Assembly: GCF_003945595.2 (NCBI RefSeq)
Contig: NW_024103452.1
Location: forward strand, 5,551,555-5,615,554
Direction of reading: 5' to 3'
Source of the DNA: Pipra filicauda
Lineage: Eukaryota; Chordata; Aves; Passeriformes; Pipridae
DNA length: 64,000 nucleotides
The position numbers were made by a program, and so were the translations under genes. The notes beneath the pieces were generated by a model. The model worked only from the letters and a program-made list of their open reading frames with translations, made no database searches and had not been told where the DNA came from. This document shows, piece by piece, positions 1 through 11,949 of this stretch. Numbering within the stretch: the first letter of the stretch is position 1; each line of letters starts with the position of its first letter.

Positions 1-2569
1 GCAATATACAGTTTAAGTACTATGTAATTAAATCTTTATTTATAGACTGTTTTATGTCCTGAGGTTGTTTGAAACGAACTTGTCGCAATCTGGCCCAGCC
101 ATCAAAACCAGTGCAGTATTATTAATATCTCACAGTCTATCAAGCTTTTCATCTCCCAGAAGCCTGAATAATCTTATTCATGATGAATATTATCCAGCAC
201 ATTAACACATTGCTATTTCCACAAAAATTGTAGCTACTGGCTACAATCCAGTAGGCCATAAACCTACTGGATTGTGAAAGGCATTCTAATGGTATTCCAC
301 CTTTAGGAGAATAATGATTTTTTAAAAAGAATAAAAACACTTCTAACTATTCATAAAACCTGAGGTTGTTTTTTGTTGCATTGGGTGCCTGTGTGTTGTA
401 AAAAATTGTTGTGGAAAATTCTGTGGTTTACCTCATTCTTTGACTATGCTGTTTATCTGCTACCAGTCTAAGATGGTTAACCATGATGTACATATTCTAA
501 AGGCATTTGCTAATCATCTGATATAAATGTGGTTGATAGATGCAGTAGATCTGCTCTCAAAATTCTTCTCATTTTCCCTATCAGAAAGCTACATGGGTTT
601 TCCAAAATTCTGAGAAATTCAAGAGATTAACATGAATAACATTTACTTCCTGAAAGAACAGCTGCTAAAGGCAGAGTTTTGCAGCGTGGGTCAGAACAGA
701 GAAAGATGTACAAGAGAAGATAACCATGAAGAACAGAATGATCTTCAACACAGAAGAAATGTATAAGCACAGTTTATCCAATGATGAGGAAAGAAAGTTA
801 GAGATGAGATATCCTGAGATACAAACTGAATAGCCTTAATCCTCTGAAGTTTCCAGATGTAAAGTGAGATGATTACAAAAAAAAATAAGTGAAAACAAGT
901 GGAAAGATTCAAGAAATCACATGGGAGTAGGAGCGCAGGATTATTCTGTATGAATTAGACCAGAGATCAGAACACATTTTTTTTTGTCCCTTCCTCCAGA
1001 AGGGCTTTGTTAAACTCTCTGTCTTTAATTTTAACAGTTCTGAAAAAAAAATCTGCAGAAATTCTTAACATGAATTCAATTGTGTTGATTGTGATACTTC
1101 TTTCTTGTTCTGGAGCCTAGGGAGTAATGTAGTTATCTCAGACAAAATAAAGTAAGTTTAGATTAAGTGGGGGTTGCCTAACTTTAACTTCACCATGTCC
1201 TGTAACTTGACAAGCGCTGAAGAAATCTGAATTAAAAAAAAATAATTTTAACTATTTTTATTAATTTGAAGAAATAAATGGCTAAGTTGCAAAGTTAGTC
1301 AATCTACTTTTGGAGATAGATCTTCCTCATGCACTTTTTATTGGATTTTATCTGTCCTTTTATTTGGCTGCTCTAGAGTTATTTATTGAATTTTATTACT
1401 GACAAAATATATTGTTTAATAAGAGGTGAATTCTCTGCCAGAAATGTTTCTTCTAGCTTCTCTGTAGGAATAATCTCTTGCTTTTTTCCTAGGAAAAAAT
1501 GATGAGAAGGACTGTGATGTGAGGGGTCTATTATTTGCTGTTCCCCCAAAAGATATCTCTATATTTTATACTCACCACATTGGAAGCATATTATCTATTC
1601 CTCTGATGTGAAAGATAATGGCTATGTGTTACTTTGCTATAATCTCTAGTGTAGAGAACCTTAAACCAAAGGATAGACAATAAATTAAGAAAATCACTCT
1701 GCAATTTCTTCCTCATGGTGTGAAGGAAGTTCTTCTTTGTGTCCATTTGCAGTATAACCTGTAAAATTAATAGATTTTCAGAATTTATTCCAGTTGCAGG
1801 TTCCTCATCTCTTCTACCATTTCTTCTGTATTCATATAGGTCAAGTCTGGTGATCAGCAAGTTGTTTCTCCAATTCTCCCTGCTCCTGTACTCACGTGAT
1901 TTCCATATCCCATAGGAATTCTCAATGGGAGTAAAAATGCATCTGCCTGGAAGGTATAAGAGCATGACTGAGGTCTATTACTTGTCTCTAGTTTAACGAA
2001 TAGTCTGAAATATTGTCTGAAATTTTGTCTGTAGATAGTCTATGAAACCTTGTACTCCAGTACTCCAGTCATTGATTCTCTTGCTCCTCCTCTTTCTCTT
2101 AGTTTATGTTAATAATGAACAAAAGATATCAGTTAAGAAAGTGTATGTCTATCATCATCAAACTAGCCTGATAGAACTTAAAATAGATTCATTCTTCAAT
2201 ATATTTCTGGAGGTTTCCATTTGAGGGGAAATATATTATTAATATTAATATTAATAATGAATATTTAATTAACTCATTTTTGCACACGATCCACGTTTTA
2301 GATCTAAGACATTTTTAGCTATTTATCAAAGTCTAAGCTGCATAAAATTTATGCAGTGTCTGTGTATCTTGTGATAAAACATACACCCCACGACAGTGAT
2401 CAATCTCATCCTAATAAAATTACTGAAAAAAGAGTGGGAAGATTTGCCTTCTGGAGTTACTTATTTCATTCCACTGGTTAGGAAGGGATTTCAGATTCCA
2501 AGATATCTTGTTTCTAGGCAGAGATACCTTTTTATGCCTCATATCTTCCATCTTATGCACAAAGGACAT
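1..2569. other. Unique AT-rich non-coding DNA
   Basis: I see no gene or recognisable transposon here. Open frames are short; the longest is a 124-codon frame on the minus strand (1591-1965) with no family resemblance. A perfect AT-only palindrome lies at 2235-2258 and is listed separately. Short A- and T-runs are scattered through the stretch. It is most likely intergenic or intronic. Confidence 0.6.
2235..2258. repeat. 24-bp perfect AT palindrome
   Basis: The first half reads ATTATTAATATT and the second half is its exact reverse complement, with no spacer. It sits in a run of ATTAAT-like units, so it is both a small tandem repeat and a self-complementary sequence. AT palindromes of this size can extrude as cruciforms and mutate easily. 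No function is implied by the sequence. Confidence 0.8.
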
Positions 2570-2974
2570 TGACCAGCTGAAGCAAGTCCAGAGGAAGCCA
2601 CTGAGATGATTAGAGGGCTGGAGTACCTCTCCTATGAGGGAAAGCTGAGGAGTTGCAATTTTTCAGCCTGGAGAAGAAAGGGCTTAATTTAGGCCTTCTA
2701 GGGCCTCCTCCTAAAGGGAGCCTACAAGAAAGATGGACAGGGAATTTTTACAAGGATATATAGTGACAGGACAAGGGGGAATGACTTCGAACTGAAAGAG
2801 GGGGTTTAGATTAGATATTTGGAAGAAAATCTTCACTCCGAGGGTGGTGAGGCAGTGGAAGAGGCTGTCCAGAGAAGAGGATGTCCCATCCTTGGAAGTG
2901 TTCAAGGCCATGTTGGATGGGGCTCTGAGTAACCTGGTTTAGTGAAAGGTGTCCCTGCCCATGGTAGGGGGTTT
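2570..2974 (+). mobile_element. CR1 LINE fragment, 3' truncated
   Basis: This is the 3' part of a CR1 non-LTR retrotransposon in plus orientation. Visible landmarks, in order, are GTCCAGAGGAAGCCACTGAG, AGGGCTGGAGTACCTCTCCT, TTCAGCCTGGAGAAGAAAGG, GTGACAGGACAAGGGGGAAT and GTCCCTGCCCATGGTAGGGG. They encode the degraded C-terminal end of the reverse-transcriptase ORF and the start of the 3' UTR. The copy stops just after the run of G and lacks the last 60 or so bases (the GATGATCTTTAAGGTCCC segment and the terminal ATTCTATGAT repeats). The 5' end is truncated as usual. Every frame contains stops, so it is dead. Confidence 0.92.
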
Positions 2975-3437
2975 TATGCTTTCCTGGGCTCCAAAAGTGA
3001 TGTCTGGGAGCTGAGGTAAGGCTGTGCAACAACCATGTAGAGTGACTGTGCAAGAGTAGCCTCTGCAAATCAGTGGAGATAAGCAAAGGCAAAGAGAGAA
3101 CTGCTGCTTCAGCCATGTGTTGGCATATCTGATCTGAGACTCCTTCCTAAGCATTGTGGTATAAGTGATATCCACTGAAATTAAATAGTCTAACCTTTAA
3201 AATAAGTAAATGGAACACTGAAAATACACTGTCTCCATATCAGTTATTACACAACGATGAAAACTTTCTCAGACCATCCCCAGTGCAGGCTTTTTTTTGG
3301 CTGAAGTGGCACATTTTTATTAACATTCAAACAGGTAGGATTTATTTTCACACATTTTGAATATTTGATTTTGTTTTAAAGTCTGTTGTTTATAAGTCTG
3401 GGCTGCCCCTGACGATATATATATCATACTAGAGAAA

Positions 3438-3456
3438 TTTGTTTGTTTGTTTGTTT
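3438..3456. repeat. (GTTT)n microsatellite
   Basis: About four uninterrupted GTTT units ending in a T run. It follows a short ATATAT palindrome at 3414-3425. An ordinary simple repeat with no evidence of function. Confidence 0.8.
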
Positions 3457-5852
3457 TTAACAGAGAAATGATGTTTCCAAACTCTATGATGTTACAGGCC
3501 ACTCAAATTATGCAAACAAAACATGACACATTAACAACCTTGCACACTGGAGTATAAAATGGCCCTTTTTCAAGGAATCTAATGAATGACTTAGATGCAC
3601 TGGAAACCTCAATAACTCTGAATGTTACAGAACTCCTGTTCTCATCCCCTGTGCAATGCAGACTTCACTCTCAGTCACTAAAATATGCTGGGGAGGGAAA
3701 ACATCTTTTCAATAGGTTGCTGAACTGTCCATGATAGCCCCCAGGCAGAGTTGTCTGCACGTCAACAATGCTTGTTCTGCTTAACCAGCTAATATGTTTT
3801 CTCTGGTTATTAAAATATACCAGTCTATAAGTGACACACTCTCCTCCATTGCAAAACCAGAAAAAATATATTTCATTGCACGATCTTTCTCTTGAGACTT
3901 CTTTGTTTTCTGAAGAGCGGGATTCTGTCAGCAAATCTCCCACTGATAGTAAAGGGCTTTGGATTACCCTTGGTCATTCTGAAGGAATTTTCATTGTGAG
4001 TAAGTTTTGCAAGAGGATTGCCATAAATTATATTTGAAAACTTAGTCCAAAAATCACGTTGCCTTTGGGGGTGAGATATATATAATCTGTAAAACCAAGG
4101 TGTCTCATCTAAAAGCTAGATGTCTCATTTTAAGAATTTTTATATGGAGAGATTATACAAAAGGTTTAGACCACAAACTTGTGGTGGGATTCTTCTGGTC
4201 AAAAACAGACATGTAGTTCATACTGAGACTCAGGTGATGGCTTCAGACAATTAAAGCTCCAGTATCCTCTTCTATGAGAGAGGAAGTCATTAATCCAGCA
4301 ATGATGGTTTTAAATACTTTCTCTGGGAATGGTGTGAAATTGCATGTAATGTCTTGCTGAAAATCACACAAATGACAGGACTAAAGGCAATACTGGATAA
4401 AACTCCTGAATTCCCCATTGTATCCTGCCCTGAAGTAGGTAAAAGCTCAATTCCTCTTTGTGTTAGTCAAAGGTTATGCAGCATGTGTCAAAGTATCAGG
4501 CCCACTTCATTATATACCACTGTCATTAGAGCTTTAACCCTCTCAGTGGATGATGGCAGAGGCCAAAATATGTCAGATATAAGGTTTGGCTTTAACGGCA
4601 ACAGTAATTGATTTTACATTCATAATTGGCATTTGATTGGCTGATTAGTCAGCACAGGTTGTAATCTTTAAGGAGTGGAAATGCCACCCCACTGAAATGC
4701 AGAATACTGAAAAGGTCAAAGAAAAGGAGAATTCCCCCTTTAATTCATGAAGAAAGAGACATTAGAGCCCAGGGAGCCCACACACATGACAAAGGTTATA
4801 ATGAGAAAAGAAAATGGCAAACAGATAATCCATTTTTATGAAAAAGATGTTAAGGAGACTCTAAAAGGGCAAATGTCTCATATTTTCCCTCTTGTGAGTG
4901 TTGCCACATGCAGAATGCAGACAACTATTGCTGGGGGGGGGAGGGGAAAACCACATTCCTGTTAAAAGAAAATATATATCCCACATATGCTTATGTAGAC
5001 AGGAAACACTGAGTTGTGATATTTTTAAACAGAAAAAGACACAATGGGAAAGATGCAATGAAAAGAAAGGGGTGTGGGTTTGTTTAAAAAATTCATACAT
5101 TTCCTGCAGAATTCAGGAATGAAGAGCTGTCAATCGTGCTTATGCAGCTGGAAAGACTGTGGTAGAGAAGATGATTGTGGAAGAATGTTGGGGTTTTTTT
5201 CTAAAATCTTCCAGATAAAGAACTTTGCAGCAAATAAATGTTTTCTGTCTTTTTTCTACCTAATTTCTGGAACTTTTCTTTCCTACAGTTTAGTTACTAC
5301 TTTAGCAAACTTATGCGTAGGCATTTATCTGCTGTACAATAAATCAAATACAGAATGTTCCTGTTATGCAACTTAACTCTGTATATCGCTGCGTGTAGGT
5401 TAAGGTTTCCCAAAAATATTTACTTTGGCCAGTAAGAAATACAAAGACAAATGTTAGCATTTGTATGCAAATATATTAATAAAATTTCTCATTTAACCAT
5501 TCAAATTCGTACACACACACAAATAAGGATATAGAACTATATATACATATAAAAGGAAAATACAAGCATCATAGAAATAAAAATATCCTATAATTTTCCT
5601 ATTCCCTTTTGCTCTTCACTTAAAGCAATGACCAAGAATATATCTTCAAATATATGCTAGTCTTATGAATAGTTGTTTTAAAAATTATTTGGACTTTTGC
5701 TGCTAAAGCTGAAATCCAACACTCTGGAACATTCTGTTTTTACAGCTTTTAAATTGAAAAGTCAGCTTTATGATAAGTAGTTCTGTCTGTCTCCTCTCCC
5801 TCTCAAGCTTTTTCATAGAATCTTTCCTTTGCTTTTTTGCTGTTATATTCAA

Positions 5853-5882
5853 GCCTATAAACTCTATGCCTATAAACTCTGA
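5853..5882. repeat. 15-bp tandem duplication, two copies
   Basis: The unit begins GCCTATAAACTCT and occurs twice head to tail. The two copies are identical for 13 of 15 positions and differ only at the last two bases (AT versus GA). This looks like a replication-slippage duplication. Confidence 0.85.
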
Positions 5883-8800
5883 GCATTGAGTGGGACTACA
5901 GGTAGATGCAAGAGATGAAGACAGATGCTTGAAGAGAAGAAAAAGATGGCATAATAGGGCAGTATCCTTTTGCTATTAGATGGCTCTATAGTGTTATTCA
6001 TTTGCAGTTGAAACTGTCTAGGAAAGCAATACATACACAGAGAGGTTCAGAGACAAAATCTGTTTTTTTTCAACATAGTATGCAGAACTACTGAAAACTA
6101 ACATAAGCACAACTTTTTTATATTCCCCATTTTTCTGTGTCTGAAGCACTGCATTTGTTTAACAGCCTGCACTTACAGAAAGAAGAATGAACTGTTATCT
6201 AACTGTTCTAAAGAGATTTGAAATTATATTGTACTTCCAGAGAAAAAAATGAACTATATCAGTTTCATAACAGATCAAAAACTGGGAGAAATTTTTGATG
6301 TGTTTATACCACCTCTGAGGCTACTAAGCCAGATATGCAATTTTGAAGGGTTTGTGAAATCCCTACTTTGAGAACAGACTATGACAGTGCTCAGAGACCT
6401 GAGACAGAACATCGCGACTCAATCGGAAAAAAAAAGCAACGCTGTTGTTTTCCAGAATGTAATCAGAGCAGATTGCACATTTAGAAGAGAAAAGCTGATT
6501 TTTTTGAAAACAGTAGTATCATAGGCAAAACAAAAGTAAAACTCCAAGGGACTGAAGAAAGGTGAGGGGTGGGAAAGAGCACTTGATGAAGAGGGAACTG
6601 GCAGACATTGGCTATGTCCTAACGTTGTGTGTGACTGTCAAATCTGCAAGACGTAAACCCATTTTCCAAAAGGCTGTAGAGATGGACAGAAATTATCCAT
6701 GAAGAAGTATAGTACATGTGTTTACAGAACAAGAAGGCTCTATAGTTGATACAGAGATGTTTGCAACACTAACAGCTACTTCAGGGAACATTTCGTGGTG
6801 TGGTTTGCTCAAGAGTAGCTATGCACTGTGACTGAACCATTACTTTAAACATCAGGAATGACCTTTTTAATTATAAGTTTAAAATCTGCACAAATTACTG
6901 TGATAGCTGAGGATATAGTTAAATATGTGAAAAGAAAACTTGGTCATGTGGAACATAGGTAAAGTTCAGATTGCATCATGGAAAGACTATTTCTATTCTG
7001 AATACCTCAGAGCTAGGTGCAAAATTCAATATATTTTGGAAAGGTAAATTTGCAAGTGTTAGGAAATGCAAGATCTGTCTGACATTAGTAACTTGAATCA
7101 ATTGCCCAAGCAACAGGGCAACCCTAATATCACTTGAAACACCTAACAAGATGAAATAGCTTACTACATCTACCTGCCTGATGGATACAGCACAGGAGCT
7201 ATGGAACATCTATGGGACATCCACAGGGTCTTCTGAGTGACAAAGGACAGAATCACACCAAGAGTTTTTTTGACTGCCTTTGCTATTTTCTATTGGTAAC
7301 ATTGTGATGTTATGTTACTTCCTATGACAAGGCAGAAGCCTGTATTATAGACACTTCAACATAGTTATCTACAGGGAAGTGAATATGTGTGAACCAGATG
7401 TCTAAGCATTGACTTCATTTTCCAAATGATGAACACTGAAGATCGCTTAAGTGTGCTTAGGTTTTCCCAGACATTTCTGTGGTGTTGTCAGGTAAAAACA
7501 GGATCAACAGGGCAAATTTATGGATTAACAGCAGAAGTCAACTAAGAAAAGCAAGCATCTTAAATGTGAGCAGACACTTCCATGTTGGCTCATGAACTGT
7601 TCTTGGTTACTCTGAGGGCAATGATGAAGGCACGATGGAACTACTGAAAGTAGAGTAGCAACTTTGAAACTGCTAATTTTAAACTGTTAATCTTCTAAAA
7701 CATTCTTACAAAGTTTAGAAACAGCCTAGTTGGTATCAACCCAATGCTAACAACAAAGGTATTGCAAATACTTAGGTAGGTTTAATGAAACAGAAAACAT
7801 ACCATGATAGGGAATTGTATTTGTGAAAGCCTTTACAACCAAAAAGTAGAGGATGTTTGTAACACTAAAACATGGTTTCAATGGCTTCTCATGGGGTTGC
7901 TGTCATGAGTTAATTACTGCAGAAATTCAGAGCTGTAGCTGAAATAGCAACTGCTGAGAGCAGGAAGAAATACAAGATGAACTGCCCCTGCAAGTCCTCA
8001 AATCACAAGGAACCACCAGATCCTAAAGTAACAATAGGCAAGACTGTCCTGTACAATGTAGATAACAAAACTCTTCAGGGAAATCCAATGTGCAAGGACT
8101 GAAAACACCATTACCTTCCCTTTATTTGTCATTATGGCAAGAATTCTGATGATGTTCTGTGTATTTATTCATATATATACATTTATATTTTGAAAAGTAT
8201 AAACATGTTTATTTTAATAACAGTCTCTATAGCCATTAATATCTAGATAAACAAGTATGTGTATACTCTTTTTTGAAGTTGTCCTAGTCTTCTTCATTGA
8301 ATGCAGCAGTTCAAAACAGGATAAGGTTGTGATTACTATTATGTCACTATATTTCGCTCACTGATTATTTTATTTGAATCCTCAGGTAACCCTTTAAAAT
8401 TAACTCATAAAATGTTTCCATTTCTACAATCACTGAATAGATAAGGTGACATTTTGCTAACAGTTATATTTCTTAGTGAAAGACATGTTTAAGTAGAGCC
8501 CATACTGTGTATTATAGCACTATGATTTTTAAATGTCTATACTCTTTAAAGTTGTCTAAAATTTAGGTGTTTTTACCCTTTAATGTTGTCAAATAAAGTA
8601 TTTAAAGATCAAAATATCCTAGAACTCATAAAATTAAATTTAGTATCAGGGAAAAGTTTAAGTTATATATAATAAAATAGTAATTTATCCTTGTAAACCA
8701 GTCACTTATTTACTCTGTTAGTTTAAATTTTTTCTCTACAGTACTGCACAAAAACTTTTGCAAAGACAACAATATGTCTTTATAACATAAAATGATACCT

Positions 8801-9057
8801 ACATTGAAAAAAATGTAAAGGATCTCTATATAACTGCATGTCCTAGAATTATATTTCTTTCATAAGCTTATTATTAACTTTAGGTATATAACCCCGCCTT
8901 CAAGTCAGCAGCACATGTCAATTATAAAGCGAAAAAAACAAATCTATGCTGGTGTATAGACTGGGAGTGCAAATTGGTTGTCATGAGAATGATGAATGAG
9001 AGTATGAAAACAGTCCTGGTAAGGTCTGATTCCTCAAAAATGATACAATGATAATAT

Positions 9058-9206
9058 TTGTTCAACACTTTGCAACTACAGGTCTCAGATCAATCAATAG
9101 CATTGTCCCTGCTTATGGAGGAGGAAATTGGGGTCCTAGATGATGACATCCTGGCAGACAGATAAAATTCAGTCACTGAACCTCAGTCAGGATTTCAGTT
9201 TCTGGA
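9058..9206 (+). mobile_element. Probable MIR-like CORE-SINE relic
   Basis: The stretch contains, in the order of a MIR consensus, ACACTTTGCAAC, CATTGTCCCTGCTTATGGAG, GAGGAAATTGGGGTCC and TCAGGATTTCAGTTTCTGG. These correspond to the MIR landmarks for the low-order counts region, the CCCATTTTACAGATGAGGAAACTGAGG core and the terminal CAGGATTCGAACCC segment. Identity is modest and the central part is degraded, as expected for an insertion predating the split of mammals and reptiles. Only a repeat search can confirm the subfamily. Confidence 0.5.
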
Positions 9207-9209
9207 AAA

Positions 9210-11310
9210 TACAGCTTCCCACTGCTCAGTTCCACAGAATTTTGTAGGACCAAGGTTATATTTCAAAATTAATGAATGGCACAGGTAGCACTGCAAAGGG
9301 ATTTTAGGAGGTCACAACAGATACCTTTTGCTACTGGTGCTACATACTCTGTTTATATGTCCATCCAGGAAGCACTATCCACATGTATCATGAAAAGGAG
9401 ATCCCTGGCCAGAAGATCTTGTACTCTAAGTGCACAGAATGAGGCAGCAGCAAAGCAGCAGTGAGACTGCAATTACTGACTTGAACACTAGCCATAGTGC
9501 ACCCACATTTGAGTCAATTTTAAGCACCTTTTTTGATAGACATGATAAGAGTCATGTTAGAATTTCCTTCTTTAGTTATAAGGAAACTCATTGCTTGCTT
9601 CCTGATTAAAAAAAAAAAAAAAATTTACAGCTTAAAATATTACCTTGGTTGAGTTGTTTCTTTTCCCACAATTGAAACAGATTATAATTTTAATAAAACC
9701 ACCTTTATCTATGAAAGCCTGAGTGTTTCACATGTTGAAAATTAAAGATTTAATTTATTTCCTGCAAAATAGTTAAAACAAATGTCTTCTGTCAGAAATG
9801 TCTTCTCCCAACTTCAATTAAACTTTGTAATGACTTTCATGCATCAGAGCCTGCACTGAAAAGATCAGTCAGTTCTATCTTCTGTCAGTACACAGAAGCT
9901 GTGTACTGCCACAGATGGCCAACATTGATTCTTCAAACACTGCAGAGAATTTCCCTATATTTTTCAATTTTCTGGCAATTGCACTTTTAACTGACAGTGA
10001 AATTATTATGGCTTTTGCTGTCAACTTTATTCAAAGTACTTAATACATCCCAATTTACTCAGTTTAAAAAATCCTGTCTAATTTTGTCTTGACATTAATA
10101 GATTACTTCCCACATGCTCTTTAGTAAAACGGTCCACACGGTAATTCATTTTCTTTTGCTTTGTTATTCTAAAAAAATCCCAAACCTATTCTGGATTTAA
10201 AGTATGGGGTGCAGATCTCTTGATTAACTGAAAAGTAACATTCTTCATTGACTTTGAATTTTCAGCAGTATCAAGAGTTGAATCCATCCAGACATGACTT
10301 CAGTGTTAACATCAGGTTTAAATTCAAAGAGTAAGGACTCAGAAGTTAATTTTACCAAAGCTAAGCAGGAGTCTTGTTGCAAACTAAGGGTATCCATGCA
10401 TTATACTATTTGGAAATGATTAATCACATACATAAGACTTTCCAGACAGATCCAGCAAGAACAGAATTTCTCTCTTGAGGCATTTATTCCTACAGTTCTT
10501 CACTTCCCAGAGAAAAGTTGTCAGTCAGTGACCCCGATGTATTTTATCATGGGTGGCAGATCAAACACTTGTTCACCTCTGTTGTGCTCAGGGTTAGTCA
10601 CACAACAGCACAGGTATGATATGTTTGCCCTTCAGTCCTCTCTCTGCCAATACCCCTGAAGGGTCTATTGCTGATAATTCTCAGGGAGGTGAAGAATGGC
10701 TCTAATAAGTGGCTATTGAGCAAGTCCTGTTCTTAACTCCACTTTTCTAAACCCAGAGCAGACTGAAGTCCAAAGGGCTTACGTCAGTAAAAGACAAACA
10801 CTGCTGTGTTTACTGCACTAAATTCGACTGATACACAGTTGTTCCATTCCTGCTGTGTATCACAGATCTCTCTTGTGATTTTGGGCAAACTCTTTAATTC
10901 GTCTTTGCTACAGCCTCTCCTCTACACAATAATGCTTTTTCACTCTTTCTTTTTTTTTTCTTTATTTCTTTAATCCCAGAGCAGTAAAATCCTAGCAATC
11001 TCAAAAGTGTTGAATAAATGCAGAGTGGACAGCCCACACTGTGTTCTACAGCACTGTGTCACATCACTTAGGATCCTAAAACTGGTTTGCCTAAAGCCGT
11101 GACCCCATTTATGTTTATGTGGCAATTTTCAGCCTGGCTGGTTGACGGTGATTTCATACAGGGAGAAACACAGGCTGGCTGGTTTTGTGCCCTTATATAC
11201 AGCACCCAGAAGTGGAAAACTGCTCAGTTACCTCCAGAGACCTTAATAATACCAACAGCAGCAGTTAACATCCTGGAAATAAAAAAAATACAGCTGAGAG
11301 CTTCAGATCA
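9210..11310. other. Unique AT-rich non-coding DNA
   Basis: No gene recognised. The longest open frame is 86 codons (11087-11347, plus) and runs into the adjacent CR1, so it is not real. The stretch contains a 16-base A run near 9608, a T-rich tract near 10945-10975 and a 10-bp inverted repeat at 10829-10862. Confidence 0.55.
10829..10862. repeat. 10-bp perfect inverted repeat
   Basis: TGATACACAG at 10829-10838 pairs perfectly with CTGTGTATCA at 10853-10862 across a 14-nt spacer. Transcribed from either strand it could fold as a hairpin. No surrounding coding or transposon context explains it; it may be the trace of a small MITE or chance. Confidence 0.75.
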
Positions 11311-11465
11311 TGGAATCATAGAATGGTTTGGGTTGGAAGGGATCTGAAAGATCATCTCATTCCAACCCCTCTGCCGTGGGCAGGGGCAACTTCCACTAGA
11401 CCGAGTTGCTCAGAGCCCCATCCAGCCTGGCCTTGAACACTTCCAGGGATGGGGCACCATCTACC
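11311..11465 (-). mobile_element. CR1 LINE 3' end (minus strand)
   Basis: The plus strand shows the classic reverse complement of the CR1 terminus: GGAATCATAGAATGGTTTGG, GTTGGAAGGGATCTGAAAGA, then GCAACTTCCACTAGACCGAG, CCCATCCAGCCTGGCCTTGA and TTCCAGGGATGGGGCACC. Similarity stops abruptly after GGGGCACC, where a CpG-rich sequence of different character begins. The copy is well preserved over its 150 bases. It holds only the 3' UTR and a few C-terminal codons of ORF2 and cannot be active. Confidence 0.95.
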
Positions 11466-11880
11466 TGCATAGAGAGGAGTGGGCGCTGCTGGAGGAGAAA
11501 AGCCGCATGGACAGACAGGATGGCATCACCTGCGTGAAACACCGTTTCCCCCTCGGTATTTCCCAACCCTGTGTGTGCCGCAGTTCCCGTAGTGCAGCCG
11601 CAGCCACCGCCGCCAGGTGCCGCTGGTGCCTCTCCATATCCCGGGGCGCTCCCGGCCGGAGCTGTCCAGAGCTCCCGGTCACACGGGGCTCCCGACGGGA
11701 TCTGCGACTCTGGTGACACACTGAACGTCTCCTTTGCCCTGTCACACCTCCTCTGCTCCCCTGCTGATGTCGAGGCTCTTCGGCCAAGCCTAATAGCAGC
11801 TGCACTGATTGTGTTGGCTGTTCTGCCTTCACACTGGGACAGGTTGTTGAAAACTTCCTTGCAAAGCTTCTAAGGGAATT
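11466..11880. other. CpG-rich block of unknown origin
   Basis: A block of roughly 400 bp with GC content and CpG density far above the rest of the window; I count about 20 CpG in 11480-11730. It lies between two oppositely oriented CR1 copies. On the plus strand a frame stays open from about 11538 to a stop at 11874 and includes a proline- and alanine-rich part, then a segment reading LRPSLIAAALIVLAV. That segment faintly recalls the PS-IAAAAL-LA pattern at the start of the second cyclin fold, but it is too short to rely on. A minus-strand frame (11461-11832) is Arg- and Gln-rich and is probably a shadow. The block could be a retrocopy of a GC-rich transcript, part of an LTR, or a true CpG island. 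No start site or splice sites decide between them. Confidence 0.45.
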
Positions 11881-11930
11881 AATCTAAATAAATAAAATCA
11901 TTAAAAACAAAACCAGAAAGTCCTACTATG
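11881..11930 (+). other. A-rich tract with AATAAA signals
   Basis: Directly after the stop codon of the plus frame in the CpG-rich block there are two overlapping AATAAA hexamers (11887-11892 and 11891-11896), then an A-rich stretch of about 30 bases. This arrangement is what a retrotransposed polyadenylated transcript would leave. It also arises by chance in AT-rich DNA, and no target-site duplication is evident. Confidence 0.35.
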
Positions 11931-11949
11931 GAAATATTCTATTTGGATG

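Larger units (their letters stand above)
2975..9049. other. Unique AT-rich non-coding DNA
   Basis: About 6 kb with no recognisable gene or transposon. The longest open frame is about 100 codons (5074-5376, plus), not domain-like and rich in Phe, Leu and Cys as expected from AT-rich chance frames. It holds a GTTT tetranucleotide run near 3438-3456, a G9AG4 run near 4933-4946, a short CA run near 5511-5520 and a 15-bp tandem duplication at 5853-5882. Intergenic or intronic. Confidence 0.55.

Noticed and set aside
4933..4946. G-quadruplex at G9AG4
   Set aside because: The two runs cannot supply four separated GGG tracts with loops; at best a two-layer structure.
11571..11873. Cyclin-like host gene
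   Set aside because: Only about 15 residues fit a loose cyclin-fold pattern, the start is GTG and no neighbouring exon is visible. Kept only as a weak hypothesis in the finding on the CpG-rich block.
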